Source: Chara braunii | Taxonomy: Eukaryota; Streptophyta; Charophyceae; Charales; Characeae | Length of the DNA: 27,213 nucleotides | Reading direction: 5' to 3' | NCBI GenBank assembly: GCA_003427395.1 | Contig: BFEA01000616.1 | Location: forward strand, 393,686 to 420,898 | Shown here: piece after piece, positions 18,427 to 27,199 of the stretch | Numbering within the stretch: the first letter of the stretch is position 1 | How the letters are laid out: every line of letters begins with the position of its first letter | Notes under the pieces: generated by a model | Database searches by the model: none | What the model saw: the letters and a program-made list of their open reading frames with translations, nothing else | Told to the model about the DNA's origin: nothing | Made by a program: the position numbers and the translations under genes

Positions 18427-19162
18427 GTATCCGAAATCGGTTTGTTTCCGCCCCTTCCCCCGACGGAGGTCCCTCGATTGGTGTCGCCTTGCTCTCCGGA
18501 ACGGGATCTGGCTTCCGCACCCGCCCGACCTGGTTCACCTCTTCTCCGAGTCCCACTCGGCTTCCTTGTGCTTCTGGCGATGGCTGGCGACGTCTCTTCT
18601 TGGGCGTCTTCCTGAGGGCCCTCGGGGCTACTGGCTTGGGGTAGGATGAGGGAGGCCGCAGCGACCTCCTATCGGCAATGCTCACCACCTTTTCCCCTTC
18701 CCGCGCGATATAGTCCGGTATCACTGCCGCGTGGTAAGATCGTCGCGGAGCCGATGCTGTTCGCAGGCGGAGTTGGAGATCCTCTTCTTCGCTGGCGATC
18801 ACTTGTGCAATAGACAGCAACTCAATATGAATGAGCTCCAGTAGTCCCGACCTGCTCGTCCCCATCTCCCCGAACGGGTATAATGCCACCATGCCCTCCT
18901 TCTCCGGCTTGGGTCGCGAGATGACGTAGTACACCCGCAGGTTCTCGACGATGTTGTGGTCGTCGTACAACATGGAAAACAGGAACATGCCCAGCACCAC
19001 CGATCGATACAACGCACGGTGCAATTCCCACACGTCCTCCTCAACTTGCGGCAGCAGCTCCACGTCCTCCAGCTCCACCAAATGCTCGTGGAAGTTGCGC
19101 ATGGGGTAGGGACTTTCTGTGAGTTGATAGGGGAGGGTGGTGTAAGAAAAGAAGGGAGGCAT
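18398..19162 (-). CDS. extra ORF B downstream of pol in element 2, unknown function
   Basis: An intact 254-codon ORF whose ATG follows the TAA of ORF A without a gap and in the same frame. Residues 24-125 look like a compact fold (FHEHLVELEDVELLPQVEED, VLGMFLFSMLYDD, LRVYYVISRPKPEKEG, ELIHIELLSIAQVIASEEED). The C-terminal half is disordered and basic, with a cluster at 184-193 (RKTPKKRRRQ) that could be a nuclear localisation or nucleic-acid-binding signal, then Pro/Glu-rich sequence. The plus-strand ORFs opposite are Gly/Arg/Pro-rich shadows. It is not a canonical envelope: there is no signal peptide or transmembrane anchor. No family is recognised. Confidence 0.6.
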   Translation of the reverse strand: MPPFFSYTTLPYQLTESPYPMRNFHEHLVELEDVELLPQVEEDVWELHRALYRSVVLGMFLFSMLYDDHNIVENLRVYYVISRPKPEKEGMVALYPFGEMGTSRSGLLELIHIELLSIAQVIASEEEDLQLRLRTASAPRRSYHAAVIPDYIAREGEKVVSIADRRSLRPPSSYPKPVAPRALRKTPKKRRRQPSPEAQGSRVGLGEEVNQVGRVRKPDPVPESKATPIEGPPSGEGAETNRFRIRGNPPEPTS

Positions 19163-19707
19163 TTAGTATGAGGGAGGGGGAATGGCTTGGATGTTTAGAG
19201 GATCAACGGGGGGGAGAAGCACGGGCAACTGGGGCACAAGTACCGGCGGTCCGTCCGGCGTCCATCGCAACAGCGAGTAGTATGGTGTGAATCGATGGCC
19301 CCTCCCCTGCTCTCGCGCCACCGATCTCGCCACTTGCACCGCGTACTCGCGCAGGAATTCCACATTGGTTCGTGGTGTCGATCGTCCAGGGGCATCAGAT
19401 CGCTGATGAACGTAGCGACGCTGTGTGCAAAATTGACGGCCATCTGGAGCGTGCAGAACTCGATGAATATCCTGGTGGTTTCCCGACCAGGCAGCTGCGT
19501 AACGTCCATGTACACCCCCGCGTAGGTCACTCGTTCGCTCAAGAACGAGTACGTGGCGAGATCTGCAATGCTCGGCCCGGGCACGTTCACCTGCTGGACG
19601 TCGTACCGCAACTGCCGATCATCATTGAATCGATGCCGCAATAAGTGATCCTCAATCGGCGTTTGGAAATGCTCAACTGGCTCATTCCCCTGCTGCTGCT
19701 GGCTCAT
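19163..19707 (-). pseudogene. extra ORF A downstream of pol in element 2, unknown function
   Basis: The ATG at 19707 lies inside the pol frame, 26 nt before its TGA at 19682, so this ORF starts by overlap with pol. The first ~110 residues (MSQQQQGNEPVEHF, SIADLATYSFLSERVTYAGV, RIFIEFCTLQMAVNFAHSVA) are followed by a one-base frameshift near 19370. The reading then continues as NVEFLREYAVQVARSVAREQ and WTPDGPPVLVPQL, to a TAA at 19165-19163. That stop is directly followed in frame by the ATG of ORF B, so A and B may once have been one protein. There is no signal peptide or membrane segment, and no family is recognised. Confidence 0.6.
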
Positions 19708-21085
19708 CCTCCGCGATCAAGTCTTCAACCTCAAACGGCGAAGTAGATTGGAAGGAGGAAGAAGAAGAAGCAAGTGAGGACGAGGAAGCAGAGGGAGAAA
19801 GTTGGGACGAAGCCGGAGCCCGCTCGCGATCCAACAATGGTTGGAATGGGCGAAGGGCAGCAGCGTGGTGAGTCAGCGGCCTGGCCTATGCGCCGTGCCG
19901 TGGGATCAGCTTCACGGAGTGTTGGCCTTGCGCGCCAACTTCCGTCACCTCGTAAATGCCTGTATAGCGAGGGTGGATCTTGGAGGAGCGAGCGGATTTC
20001 CGTACCTGCAGTACATCCCCGATCTTATAGCGGGGCAGTGGACCAGCGGAGGCATGTCGGTTCTCGTAATCTCTGATCTGCCGCTGGTGCGTCAGATCTA
20101 CGACTCTCTGTCGCCTTCGGGCTAACGCTGGGTAGGTCCTAGCCACCAGATGTACGTAATGCTGGGCCTTTTCTCAGTGTTGAGCCCGGGTCACTCTAAC
20201 TTCCGTACCCACTAGAGGTGACAACTGCACTCCGGGGACACTATTGGTTCTTAGTTGAAATGGGAACACCCCTGTACTGCCGTGTGGGGTAGCTCGATAG
20301 ACGGGCATGATGTTGTTGACTATGACAGGCCAGGGCCGGGTATCTCCTGTGGTAATGTTCCGTCTAAGGGCGGTCTTACTAATTCGATTGGCGTTCTCTC
20401 TGAGCCCGTTGGCCTGTGGCCAGTGCCCAGGTGAGTACAAAATCTTAACGTCGACCCTTACGAGATGTCGTTCCACCTCCCTCTGGAATTCCAACCCGTT
20501 ATCCATGTGGACCTCTTCTACGTCCAAATGCATGCACAAAAAGCGATTAATATACTAGGCTACTTCTTGCGAGTTCCGAGTACACATAGGATAGGCCGCA
20601 ATCCATTTGGAGAAATGATCGACGACCACTAGAAGGACATTGAGCTCGCCCTGATCGACGGGACCTTTTGGTACATTGATATCCGCCGTATGGATGCTAA
20701 CTCGTTGGAAGGGGCGTTCTACTCTAGTCGGTACCATCGTTCGTGGCATTTGTACCGACGCCTTATCGGCCGCACAAGCCAGGCAGTTCTGGATGATGTA
20801 TCTGACATCCTCCCGAATTCCCGACCAATACCATCCGTTTTTCTCTATAGCTTTTTTCGTGTATTTGACCGTGAAATGGACCGCATCCTCTTCGTGGGCA
20901 GCTCGTGTCCAATCGAAGCTAGCGAGAGGGTGCGGAACCGTCAGCCAACTAGACCCGCTATCGTCATTGTCTTTCCGTTTTTGCAAGACTGATTCCTGGC
21001 AATGATAATCATGAGCTCGCTCCGTGACTCGCCGACGTTTCGCCTTGGTAAGCTCCGTCAGTTGGTCTCTCTCGAGTCTTCTCAA
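19682..21085 (-). pseudogene. integrase of element 2 with Ser-rich C-terminal tail
   Basis: One frame with three stops. The first piece (21085-20555) has the HHCC zinc finger (His64, His70, Cys101, Cys104 of that ORF) and the first core Asp in HTADINVPKG. After a TAG (CAG fits), VHMDNGLEFQ gives the second Asp and QANGLRENAN the Glu, 35 residues on, as expected for a DDE integrase. A TGA at 20176-20174 precedes the C-terminal module, RYKIGDVLQVRK and HPRYTGIYEVTEV. After a TAG at 19888-19886 the frame stays open for 67 codons with a Ser-rich stretch (SPSASSSSLASSSSSFQSTS) and EVEDLIAEDEPAAAGE, ending with TGA at 19684-19682. No chromodomain is visible. Confidence 0.9.
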
Positions 21086-21437
21086 CAGGAGGAGATCCGT
21101 TCAGGCTTCTGCTTTACGGACACTTGGCAAGAATCCATTCTCTGTCCTGGCTTCTACATACCGTTTTTTTGTAGATACCTGGTTCGTTCGACAGTTGGGA
21201 TAGTTCCACTTCTTCTCGTTCCGGTACCTAATGCCAGATCCATAGGACCAGATCATGCGGCACTGGCTGCATCATACCCACGAAATAAAACTAGGTCCTC
21301 CGACGTGTGAGTCCCCCTGGTCCGGTATCATAGGCAAGGTGCAAAAAAAGCAGGAACGCAGGGATAGGTTAGGGGGAGAGTGAGGGATAGACGGGTAGGT
21401 CGAAGAGCCTGGGGAAGATGACGGGGTAGCCGTCGCT

Positions 21438-22445
21438 TCAAGAGGGGGCGCCATCTTGCGCCCCAGTGCTTCTTTTGCGGATGACATGTACTTCTCCGTA
21501 GCAAGGCTCCGTCAGGGGCGAAGCTTCCTTCCACAGAATGAGCCGTTCGTTTGTTGGGCACTTCTTTGGTGGCTGGAGGCGAGTCAGTCCGTCCGCGTTT
21601 TTGTGTTGCTTGGTCGCGTAGTGGCGGATGTCGAAATCGTAGTCCTGCAACCTTACTGCCCACCTCCCCAAGGTTCCCGTATAATCCGTGTTGTTCCGTA
21701 AGGACAACAACGGCTGATGATCCGTCACGAGAATGAACTTCTGGCCGTGGAGATACGGTCGAAAGTGCTGGATTCCCCACACCACCGCCAAACATGCACC
21801 CTTGGAGGCTTCGTAATTTGCTTGTGCCTGGCTCAATGTCTTCGACGTGTATTCGATAACGTGCTCCTTGCCGTCTATTCCTTGCTGAGTTAGCACCGCC
21901 GATATCGCCTGCGGCTGCCAATCGGTGTGCAGAGCGAACGGTTTCCTCGGATCTGGGCGCGCCAAAATCGGCGCAGTAGTCAGGGCCTTTTTGAGGACTC
22001 GGAAAGCCGCCTCGCACTCCGGCATCCAGATCAGTTGTTCTTCTTTCTTTAGTAAGTTGGTCAGAGGCTTGGCGACGCGAGCAAACCCTTGGATGAACCG
22101 TCGATAATATGAGGCCAGGCTGAGGAAGGCTCGAACTTGAGTGAGCGTGACAGGCGCCGGTGCTTCTTGCACTGCTACCACTTTCCTTGGATCCGGTTTC
22201 AAGCCATCCACCGTGACGATGTACCCCAAGAAGGAGATTTTCAAGAGAAAAAACTCGCTTTTCTCCAAGGTTACTTTGAACCTCGCGTCTTTCAATGCAT
22301 GCAAGACCCACTTGACATGTTCCACATGGTACTCGTATGTGTTGGAAAAAAACAAGATATCATCCATATACACAATCACACAAAAATTTACCAGTGGTTG
22401 GGGCAGGCAGGTTTTGTTAACGAAATCTGTGAAAGCCATATTCAT
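21438..22445 (-). pseudogene. RT palm with YMDD and complete RNase H of element 2
   Basis: A 335-residue uninterrupted frame. It opens in the RT palm with CVIVYMDDILFFSN (YMDD at about 22370-22359), then the thumb (FLGYIVTVDGLKPDPRKV) and connection (VRAFLSLASYYRRFIQGFA, LIWMPECEAAFRVLKKAL). RNase H follows with FALHTDWQPQAISAVLTQQG, NYEASKGACLAVVW, LVTDHQPLLSLR and KNADGLTRL, which gives the four acidic catalytic positions. The last ~45 residues are linker toward integrase. The Met at 22445 is internal, since the frame is cut by the TGA just upstream. This is the best preserved part of the element. Confidence 0.93.
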
Positions 22446-22938
22446 GGCTCACTGGAACGTCGCGGGTGCATTGCATATTCCCATAGGATGATAGGACACT
22501 CGAACAAGACAAATGTCGTTTTGGGCCTGTCTTCCGGTCGTACTGCGACATGGTGGAAACCGTGTCGGATATCGAATTTCGAGAAAACTCGCGCAGACGC
22601 GATGGCATCCAGAAGGTCGTCGATACGGGGTAACAGATAAACGTCCTTGGTGGTTATTGCGTTTAATTTTCGATAGTCAATGCAAATGCGGACCGCCCCG
22701 TTTCTTTCGGCACGAGGACCACCGGGAACGACCAGGGACCTAGGGAGGGTTCCTCCCACCCTGGACGCTGGAATTCCCGTACCCTTTCCAAGGCTAGCTG
22801 TCGTTCTTTTAATGAGTATCGGTATGGTCGACGATGTATTGGGGCGAGGTCCCCGGTATCAATCGCGTGCCTTATCAGGTGCGTCAGTCCTATATCATGG
22901 TCTTGAATACTGACCGCCTCGGGGTAAGCCTGTATCAC
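22442..22938 (-). pseudogene. reverse transcriptase fingers and motif A of element 2
   Basis: The RT starts with HLIRHAIDTGDLAPIHRRPY and SLKERQLALERVREFQRPGW, then WSFPVVLVPKE. A frameshift near 22710 moves the reading to RICIDYRKLNAITTKDVYLL, PRIDDLLDAI and motif A, FSKFDIRHGFHHVAVRPED. Near 22480 another shift hides the fingers-to-palm motif: the correct third frame reads PMGICNAPATFQ and then a TGA where CGA (Arg) is expected, followed by AMNMAFTDF. These three pieces together form a normal Ty3/gypsy RT N-terminal half. Confidence 0.88.
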
Positions 22939-23739
22939 CGCAAGAAGGAGGCGTCGATATGCGTTGGGTACATGAACAGGAATCTGAATATCGATGCTAC
23001 CGCTAGGAAGGGAGACCGTTGATGTGACAGTTGGGACCCGAGCCGTTTCCTCGGGGGAGCTCCAAACAGGGAGTTGTCGGTTTTTACCGAATGTACGATG
23101 GCCACGAGTTGACTATCTGCCGGAGTGACCGGTTCATTTTCCGTTTCTGTTTCTCCATCGATTTCAGCTTCGACCGAGGGTTCCACTGAAAAGGACTGCA
23201 GGAGTTCCCTCGGGCCCCATGCGTTTTCAAGGGTCACGGGCTGAAACGCTATCCCTTCGTCCAAAAGCACGACGGCCTCGGCGTCGGTGAGTAGGGGTCG
23301 AGGGGGCCTAAAAGATAGGTTGCATAGCCCCGTAAGCTCGACAAATCTCTCCGGGAGGGGGTCCGTTCTGAGATACAGGGTCGGAGGGGGTTCCGAGAGG
23401 TCAATTATTCGTGACACCCTCGACAAAGGTTCCCCTGTCACAGTAGAGGAGAACAACTGACCCCAACGAGATTCAATCTGGCTAACATTTGTCGACACGT
23501 GTCGCCACAGTTGGCGGAACCGGTCTTGACCTCGTATCGGATACCGGTCGGTTTCGTCTGCATCCTCAGTTCCTGTCGCAGGTCTTTCTTCGCCCATTGA
23601 CATCCATTGAACCATGTTGACTCTGCAAACCTCGGTGGAAATGCGATGGGCGTGCTGTGCGCGTACACGCACGACCATTCTCATGGGTATCGTTTGGGGC
23701 TTACGGTGGGCCGAAGTGAGCACCATCTTAGAACAGTCA
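22860..23739 (-). pseudogene. unusually long protease-RT linker of element 2
   Basis: About 300 codons lie between the protease end (LLGIPW, about 23769) and the first RT motif (TGDLAPIHRRPYR, about 22857). Ty3/gypsy elements I know of usually have a much shorter spacer here. The segment is open in one frame to a C5 run (23057-23053 on the plus strand), where a frameshift occurs. The correct frame then continues as VPTVTSTVSLPSGSIDIQIP to the RT. The linker contains LYLRTDPLPERFVELTG and an acidic stretch (AEIDGETETENEPVTPADS). It may carry an extra domain or a processing spacer; I do not recognise it. Confidence 0.6.
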
Positions 23740-24203
23740 AAATGCATCTGTGGGCCTACCGCCGCCTGCCACGGGATTCCTAGGAGCACATCATACGCCT
23801 GCACATCCAACACAATCGCGTCACATAAACAATGCACCCGCCCAACTCTTATAGGAACATCCATAATCCGTCCTTTACAATGAAATACTCTCTTATGTGG
23901 CGGATACATACAACTCGTCGGGTTGGAGGGGCTGAATTTGTTTCTCCCGACCCAAACGTTTTGTCAAGCTCCAAGAGATAGCTATGGCCGACGATCCCGA
24001 ATCTAGGATGGCGGCCGAGGGACTTCCCCAGACCTCACAATCACATTCAACACTTTCCAGGTAATCGGGTACGCCGGAAGAAATACTTCGGGTTTCTCCA
24101 GTGGTGGATCCACGACATGGATCATCCCGACTCGGTTGGCCTCGTGAGTTTTCAAGGTCGAGGGTTGAGCTTTGATATCCACCGACGGGTCGTGGATTGC
24201 CAA
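23740..24203 (-). pseudogene. aspartic protease of element 2, active site retained but frameshifted
   Basis: The lead-in (24203-24003) reads KPEVFLPAYPITWKVLNVIV. In another frame follows AAILDSGSSAIAISW with the catalytic Asp-Ser-Gly intact (codons 24003-23995). The third piece, from 23909, reads RVFHCKGRIMDVPIRVGRVH and AYDVLLGIPWQAAV, the latter being the usual C-terminal protease motif. At least two frameshifts therefore separate the flap, active site and C-terminal strand, so no active enzyme can be made from this copy. Position between gag and RT is normal. Confidence 0.8.
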
Positions 24204-24207
24204 CTTT

Positions 24208-24768
24208 TTACCCCTTCGGCCTTCTTCGAACCGGACGGTTCTTCAGGCATCTTTCAATTAGTTTCTCGTTGGCGGCTTCCAAAATTGTCAGCAAGTAGGG
24301 AATAGGTACGGGTATCCGCAGATCCAAGGCCTTCAAGGCATCTAGTACGTCGATTTGGCCGTCCTTGTACTTGGGACCTGGTATCGTGGGATCTTCGAAC
24401 CCGGGTCTCCACGGTCCAAAGTCACTTTCCCCAGCCACCTGCGGGGTATGGCGGATCACGCCAATGGTCCTAGGTTCAAGCATCGCGGCTGCCATGTATT
24501 CATCGATTCCAATTTCGGTGGCCGCCTGGGCCACCATGTCTGGGGTCCCCTCATCCATCACCGCCGCCACCCGCCCTTGGCCTGCAACGGTTGGAGCTGC
24601 CAGCGGGATCTGGGATGGGCCAACGATACCTCCGTGAGATCGAGGTCGTGGACAGTCTTTGGCCAAGTGGCCGGGTTGATTACAATTATAGCATCGCATA
24701 GGCTGCGTAGCCCCAGCCACGGCAGGCCGAGGCAATGCCGCTCCAGAGGCCGCGACCGCTGGCTGTCT
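24208..24768 (-). pseudogene. gag zinc knuckle and C-terminal region of element 2
   Basis: The frame continues from the capsid ORF past one TAG. CYNCNQPGHLAKDC at about 24693-24652 is an intact CX2CX4HX4C zinc knuckle for RNA binding. A Gly/Ala/Pro-rich spacer follows, then a region of about 100 residues (IGIDEYMAAAMLEPRTIGVI, IDVLDALKALDLRIPVPIPY, LTILEAANEKLIERCLKN) that precedes the protease. This second part resembles the segment between nucleocapsid and protease in some plant Ty3/gypsy polyproteins, but I cannot name a family. A frameshift at the TAA (24208) breaks the link to the protease. Confidence 0.8.
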
Positions 24769-25604
24769 CTAGGCCACCGCCGCCCTTTGCCTCTGCCAAC
24801 TCTGAACGAGCTCGGTTAACGGCGCCACAACCGTCACAAGTTGTGCGGCTATCTCTTTCATCGAGGGTTCATCTACTTCCCGTCCCCCTTGCATTTGTAT
24901 AGGGCGTGAGGAGGCCGAGGAAGAAGATGGGGCCCTTCGGTCCGGGTTTTTCTTGGCCGGTCCTAATCCGAAACGGTCTTCAAACATCCGAGCCGTAGCA
25001 GAATAGCTATAGCGTCGGACACCCGATGGGTCGTCTTCGTCAGATTCCGAGTCCAATCCCACATCGTAGTTTTCTTTTCCATACTTGATAGCATACTGAA
25101 TTACCTCAGTCAAGGTATGTTCCATTGGGTTGCACTTCTTACGGATCTTTTTCCATAGCCGGGAATCAAATAATCCCCGAACGAAATCGGTTCACACCAT
25201 TTTCTCATCAACCCCCGATCATTCGGCCAAGTAGGTAAAGCGCTCCACGTACCTCGCCAGAGTTTCCCGGGGCTGTTGAGTATATTCCTTGATTAGGCGT
25301 AAACACTGCTCCAACGCGATGTGATCAAAACGTTCGAGAAATTTTCTCTGGAAGGTGGGCCAGTTGGTATAGACGTTTTGTCCATACCATTCGAACACAG
25401 TTCCTGCTAACCTTCCCGGAATCCATTCTCGAAGCAACTGGGCCGTCCAACTCTAGGCCTTCAGGGGCGCCAGGCTGCCAGCCAAGTACGTGGGTCCGTT
25501 TCGTCTTTAAAGAAGATGGGAACTTTCGAGGGAGGAGGAACAAAGTACAGGGGATGGTCAGCCATCCCCACATGATTATCCACTCCCTGTCCAGGTTCCA
25601 CCAT
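24769..25604 (-). pseudogene. gag: gag (capsid) of element 2
   Basis: The first start is the ATG at 25604 (MVEPGQGVDNHVGMADHPLY), in a frame that reads KVPIFFKDETDPRTWLA before a frameshift near 25470. The capsid core continues from 25437 with LREWIPGRLAGTVFEWYG, NWPTFQRKFLERFDH and RETLARYVERF, the pattern of the Retrotrans_gag domain. Two TGA stops (25221-25219 and about 25194) stand where Arg (CGA) fits. The frame then goes on through KKCNPMEHTLTEVIQYA, an acidic and Ser-rich part, and KEIAAQLVTVVAPLTELVQS, which may form a helix. It ends at a TAG (24771-24769), after which the same frame leads into the zinc knuckle. Confidence 0.85.
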
Positions 25605-25812
25605 GACGAGGGGTTGGTTTCGCCTCCGCCCCTTTGGCTAGTTATGATTGGCGTTCGAGTTCCGGCGGCGCCGGGGCGCCAGCCTATCTGTAATTAAAAC
25701 AAGGCAAAGAAGAAAAAGAGAGGGAAAAAGAAAAATAAATCTACGGAATTAATAACAGAACTTAACAAAATGGATAGCCGTCCCAAGGGGACCTCAGAAC
25801 CATAACAAATCA
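25605..25812 (-). other. leader of element 2 between primer binding site and gag
   Basis: About 208 bp of non-coding sequence, as usual for LTR retrotransposons. It holds a GC-rich palindrome-like stretch at 25667-25680 (ggcgccggggcgcc) and an A-rich plus-strand stretch at 25694-25740. The latter is polypyrimidine on the element's sense strand. Confidence 0.6.
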
Positions 25813-25824
25813 GCTCTGATACCA
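25813..25824 (-). promoter_or_regulatory. primer binding site of element 2 (initiator tRNA-Met)
   Basis: The minus strand reads TGGTATCAGAGC, the exact 12-base complement of the 3' end of plant initiator tRNA-Met that primes minus-strand cDNA synthesis in most plant LTR retrotransposons. It lies about 210 bp upstream of the gag ATG, as expected, and fixes the inner edge of the 5' LTR at about 25825. Confidence 0.92.
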
Positions 25825-26480
25825 ACCTCACGCCCCGCGTGGCGTTCCGTACTTCGGACGCCGATCAAAGTAGTTAGGGGCGTGGCCGAGGATTTTTGGC
25901 CATGGGGGTTGAGCCACCTGGTCGAAACGGGGGACTCTTGCTTCAGGTCGAGGTGCCCCGGATGGGGCTTGAGCTATCGTCGGGCGAACGACGGCGTCCT
26001 ATGGCCCGACCGTCGTTCGCCCCACGGGAAAGGGAATAAAACAAAACAAGTGGGGAAGGGAGTTCTGTTCCCTGAGGCGCGTGGTTCGCGCGACCCTTGG
26101 GGGCGGGGACCCCGAAGACTGGTTTAGGCTTCGTTATCTGACTCGCCGAGTCCGTGCGGACGGCGCAGCATAGGCTCGCTCGGGGTTGGGCAGGTCGACG
26201 GGACCTAGGTTCGGAAATGGGCGGGGAGTGCACCCACGTTGCGGGAGAGTTCAGAGAATCGAGTTGCCCCTTCGTACCCCAGGACCAACTGTCGCCACGA
26301 GCACGAGTCTCCCCGGCGACACCAGTGACACCGCGGTCGCCAGGTGGTGTGCACGGCGGACCAGGGCAACACCGTGAGGTCTGTGTGCGACAAAATTAAA
26401 GGCGGGGAAGCAAATCTCTCAATCAGCACAAACCCACTGCCGCCTATGTGGCACTCCTAGGTCGGGTTATGAAGCTGGAT
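25825..26480 (-). repeat. 5' LTR of element 2 (outer edge uncertain)
   Basis: The sequence next to the primer binding site must be the end of the 5' LTR. It does not end in the usual CA: the minus strand reads GGGGCGTGAGGT before the primer site. The region is GC-rich. A perfect 13-bp inverted repeat with a 15-nt loop lies at 25982-25994 and 26010-26022 (gggcgaacgacgg). No second copy was found left of 17791, so the outer limit given here is only approximate. Confidence 0.45.
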
Positions 26481-27059
26481 TGGCTCAGTGCGCCGCAGCA
26501 AGCTCCTCACGTTATGCCATCGTCGGCTGCGATCGGGAAGGGCGGAAGTGTGCTGCGACGCTTTGAGACAAGGTCCGAGCTCGGGCCGCGGCCCTCGCAT
26601 CCGTCCGTCGAGACGAAACCTGACTCCATGCAAAGATCAACAGATGCTGCGGAAGAAGGTCGCGACCAACTCTCTTTCTCTGTATCATCCACCTCAACGA
26701 GGTGCCGGGCACCCGTGGGGGATATAGAGAGACGGCGAAAGGAGGTTGACGCGCATCACACACACTCGTGCAATTATTCAAAAAGAAAGGGAGACGGGGA
26801 GGACTGACGCATTCATGCCCTCATGCAAGCAATCGGCACTCCATACTTTCGCTCATCAGGCCCATAGGCGCACACACACACGCGCATACCCATAGAGCCT
26901 TCAATGAAACATTCTACATCCATGGACTTTCATACCCGACATGCATGACAGAGTACCCAACTTTTGGAGTCATGCACACATCACACGGGGACAAAGCAGG
27001 AATGGAGAAAAACTTCGTCTTCAAAATACAGAATTCTCTCAACTGAGCCTCTGGCTCCA
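26481..27059. other. no recognised gene
   Basis: The longest ORF is 119 codons (plus, 26448-26807) with no known motif. A CA-rich stretch lies near 26872-26884. This may still include the outer part of the element 2 LTR or its flanking DNA. Confidence 0.4.
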
Positions 27060-27168
27060 TTCTATTGGTGGGGAGCTGCACCTACTGGAAACCGGGTCCA
27101 GCGTCCCTCATATACAATATACTTCTATTGGTGGATGCTCTTATCATCATCACTAGCAACCAGGGTCC

Positions 27169-27199
<31 letters not shown>
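27060..27199 (+). repeat. poly-A-tailed repeat with a 63-bp spaced duplication
   Basis: The 12-mer ttctattggtgg occurs at 27060-27071 and 27123-27134. Each is followed after 30-45 bp by a gggtcc-containing stretch. A run of 25 A at 27175-27199 ends the unit. This looks like the 3' end of a SINE-like or other poly-A retroposon inserted in the plus orientation. Confidence 0.45.

Larger units (their letters stand above)
17791..25824 (-). mobile_element. element 2: degraded Ty3/gypsy LTR retrotransposon with extra 3' coding region
   Basis: On the minus strand the order is primer binding site, leader, gag with zinc knuckle, protease, long linker, RT, RNase H, integrase and then about 1.9 kb of further ORFs. 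Stops in otherwise good frames lie at 25221-25219, ~25194, 24771-24769, ~22452, 20557-20555, 20176-20174 and 19888-19886. Frameshifts are numerous in the gag start, protease and RT. Unlike element 1, most catalytic residues survive (DSG, YMDD, RNase H acids, HHCC and integrase acids). No chromodomain was seen. The 3' LTR and polypurine tract were not identified, so the left boundary is the end of the last ORF. Confidence 0.9.

Noticed and set aside
18207-18644. Plus-strand 145-codon ORF.
   Set aside because: It lies opposite ORFs B and C, is Gly/Arg/Pro-rich, and looks like the shadow of GC-rich coding sequence on the minus strand.
21328-22311. Minus-strand 327-codon ORF overlapping RT/RNase H.
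   Set aside because: It is the alternate frame of the clear RT-RNase H sequence and has Ser/Arg-rich, motif-free composition.
6352-25600. Many in-frame TAG and TGA codons, suggesting a reassigned genetic code.
   Set aside because: Both TAG and TGA are interior, and at different expected residues (Gln, Arg, Trp). Frameshifts and lost catalytic residues occur in the same copies. Decay of transposons explains all of these more simply.
26448-26807. Plus-strand 119-codon ORF right of element 2.
   Set aside because: No motif and low-information composition; part of it may be LTR.
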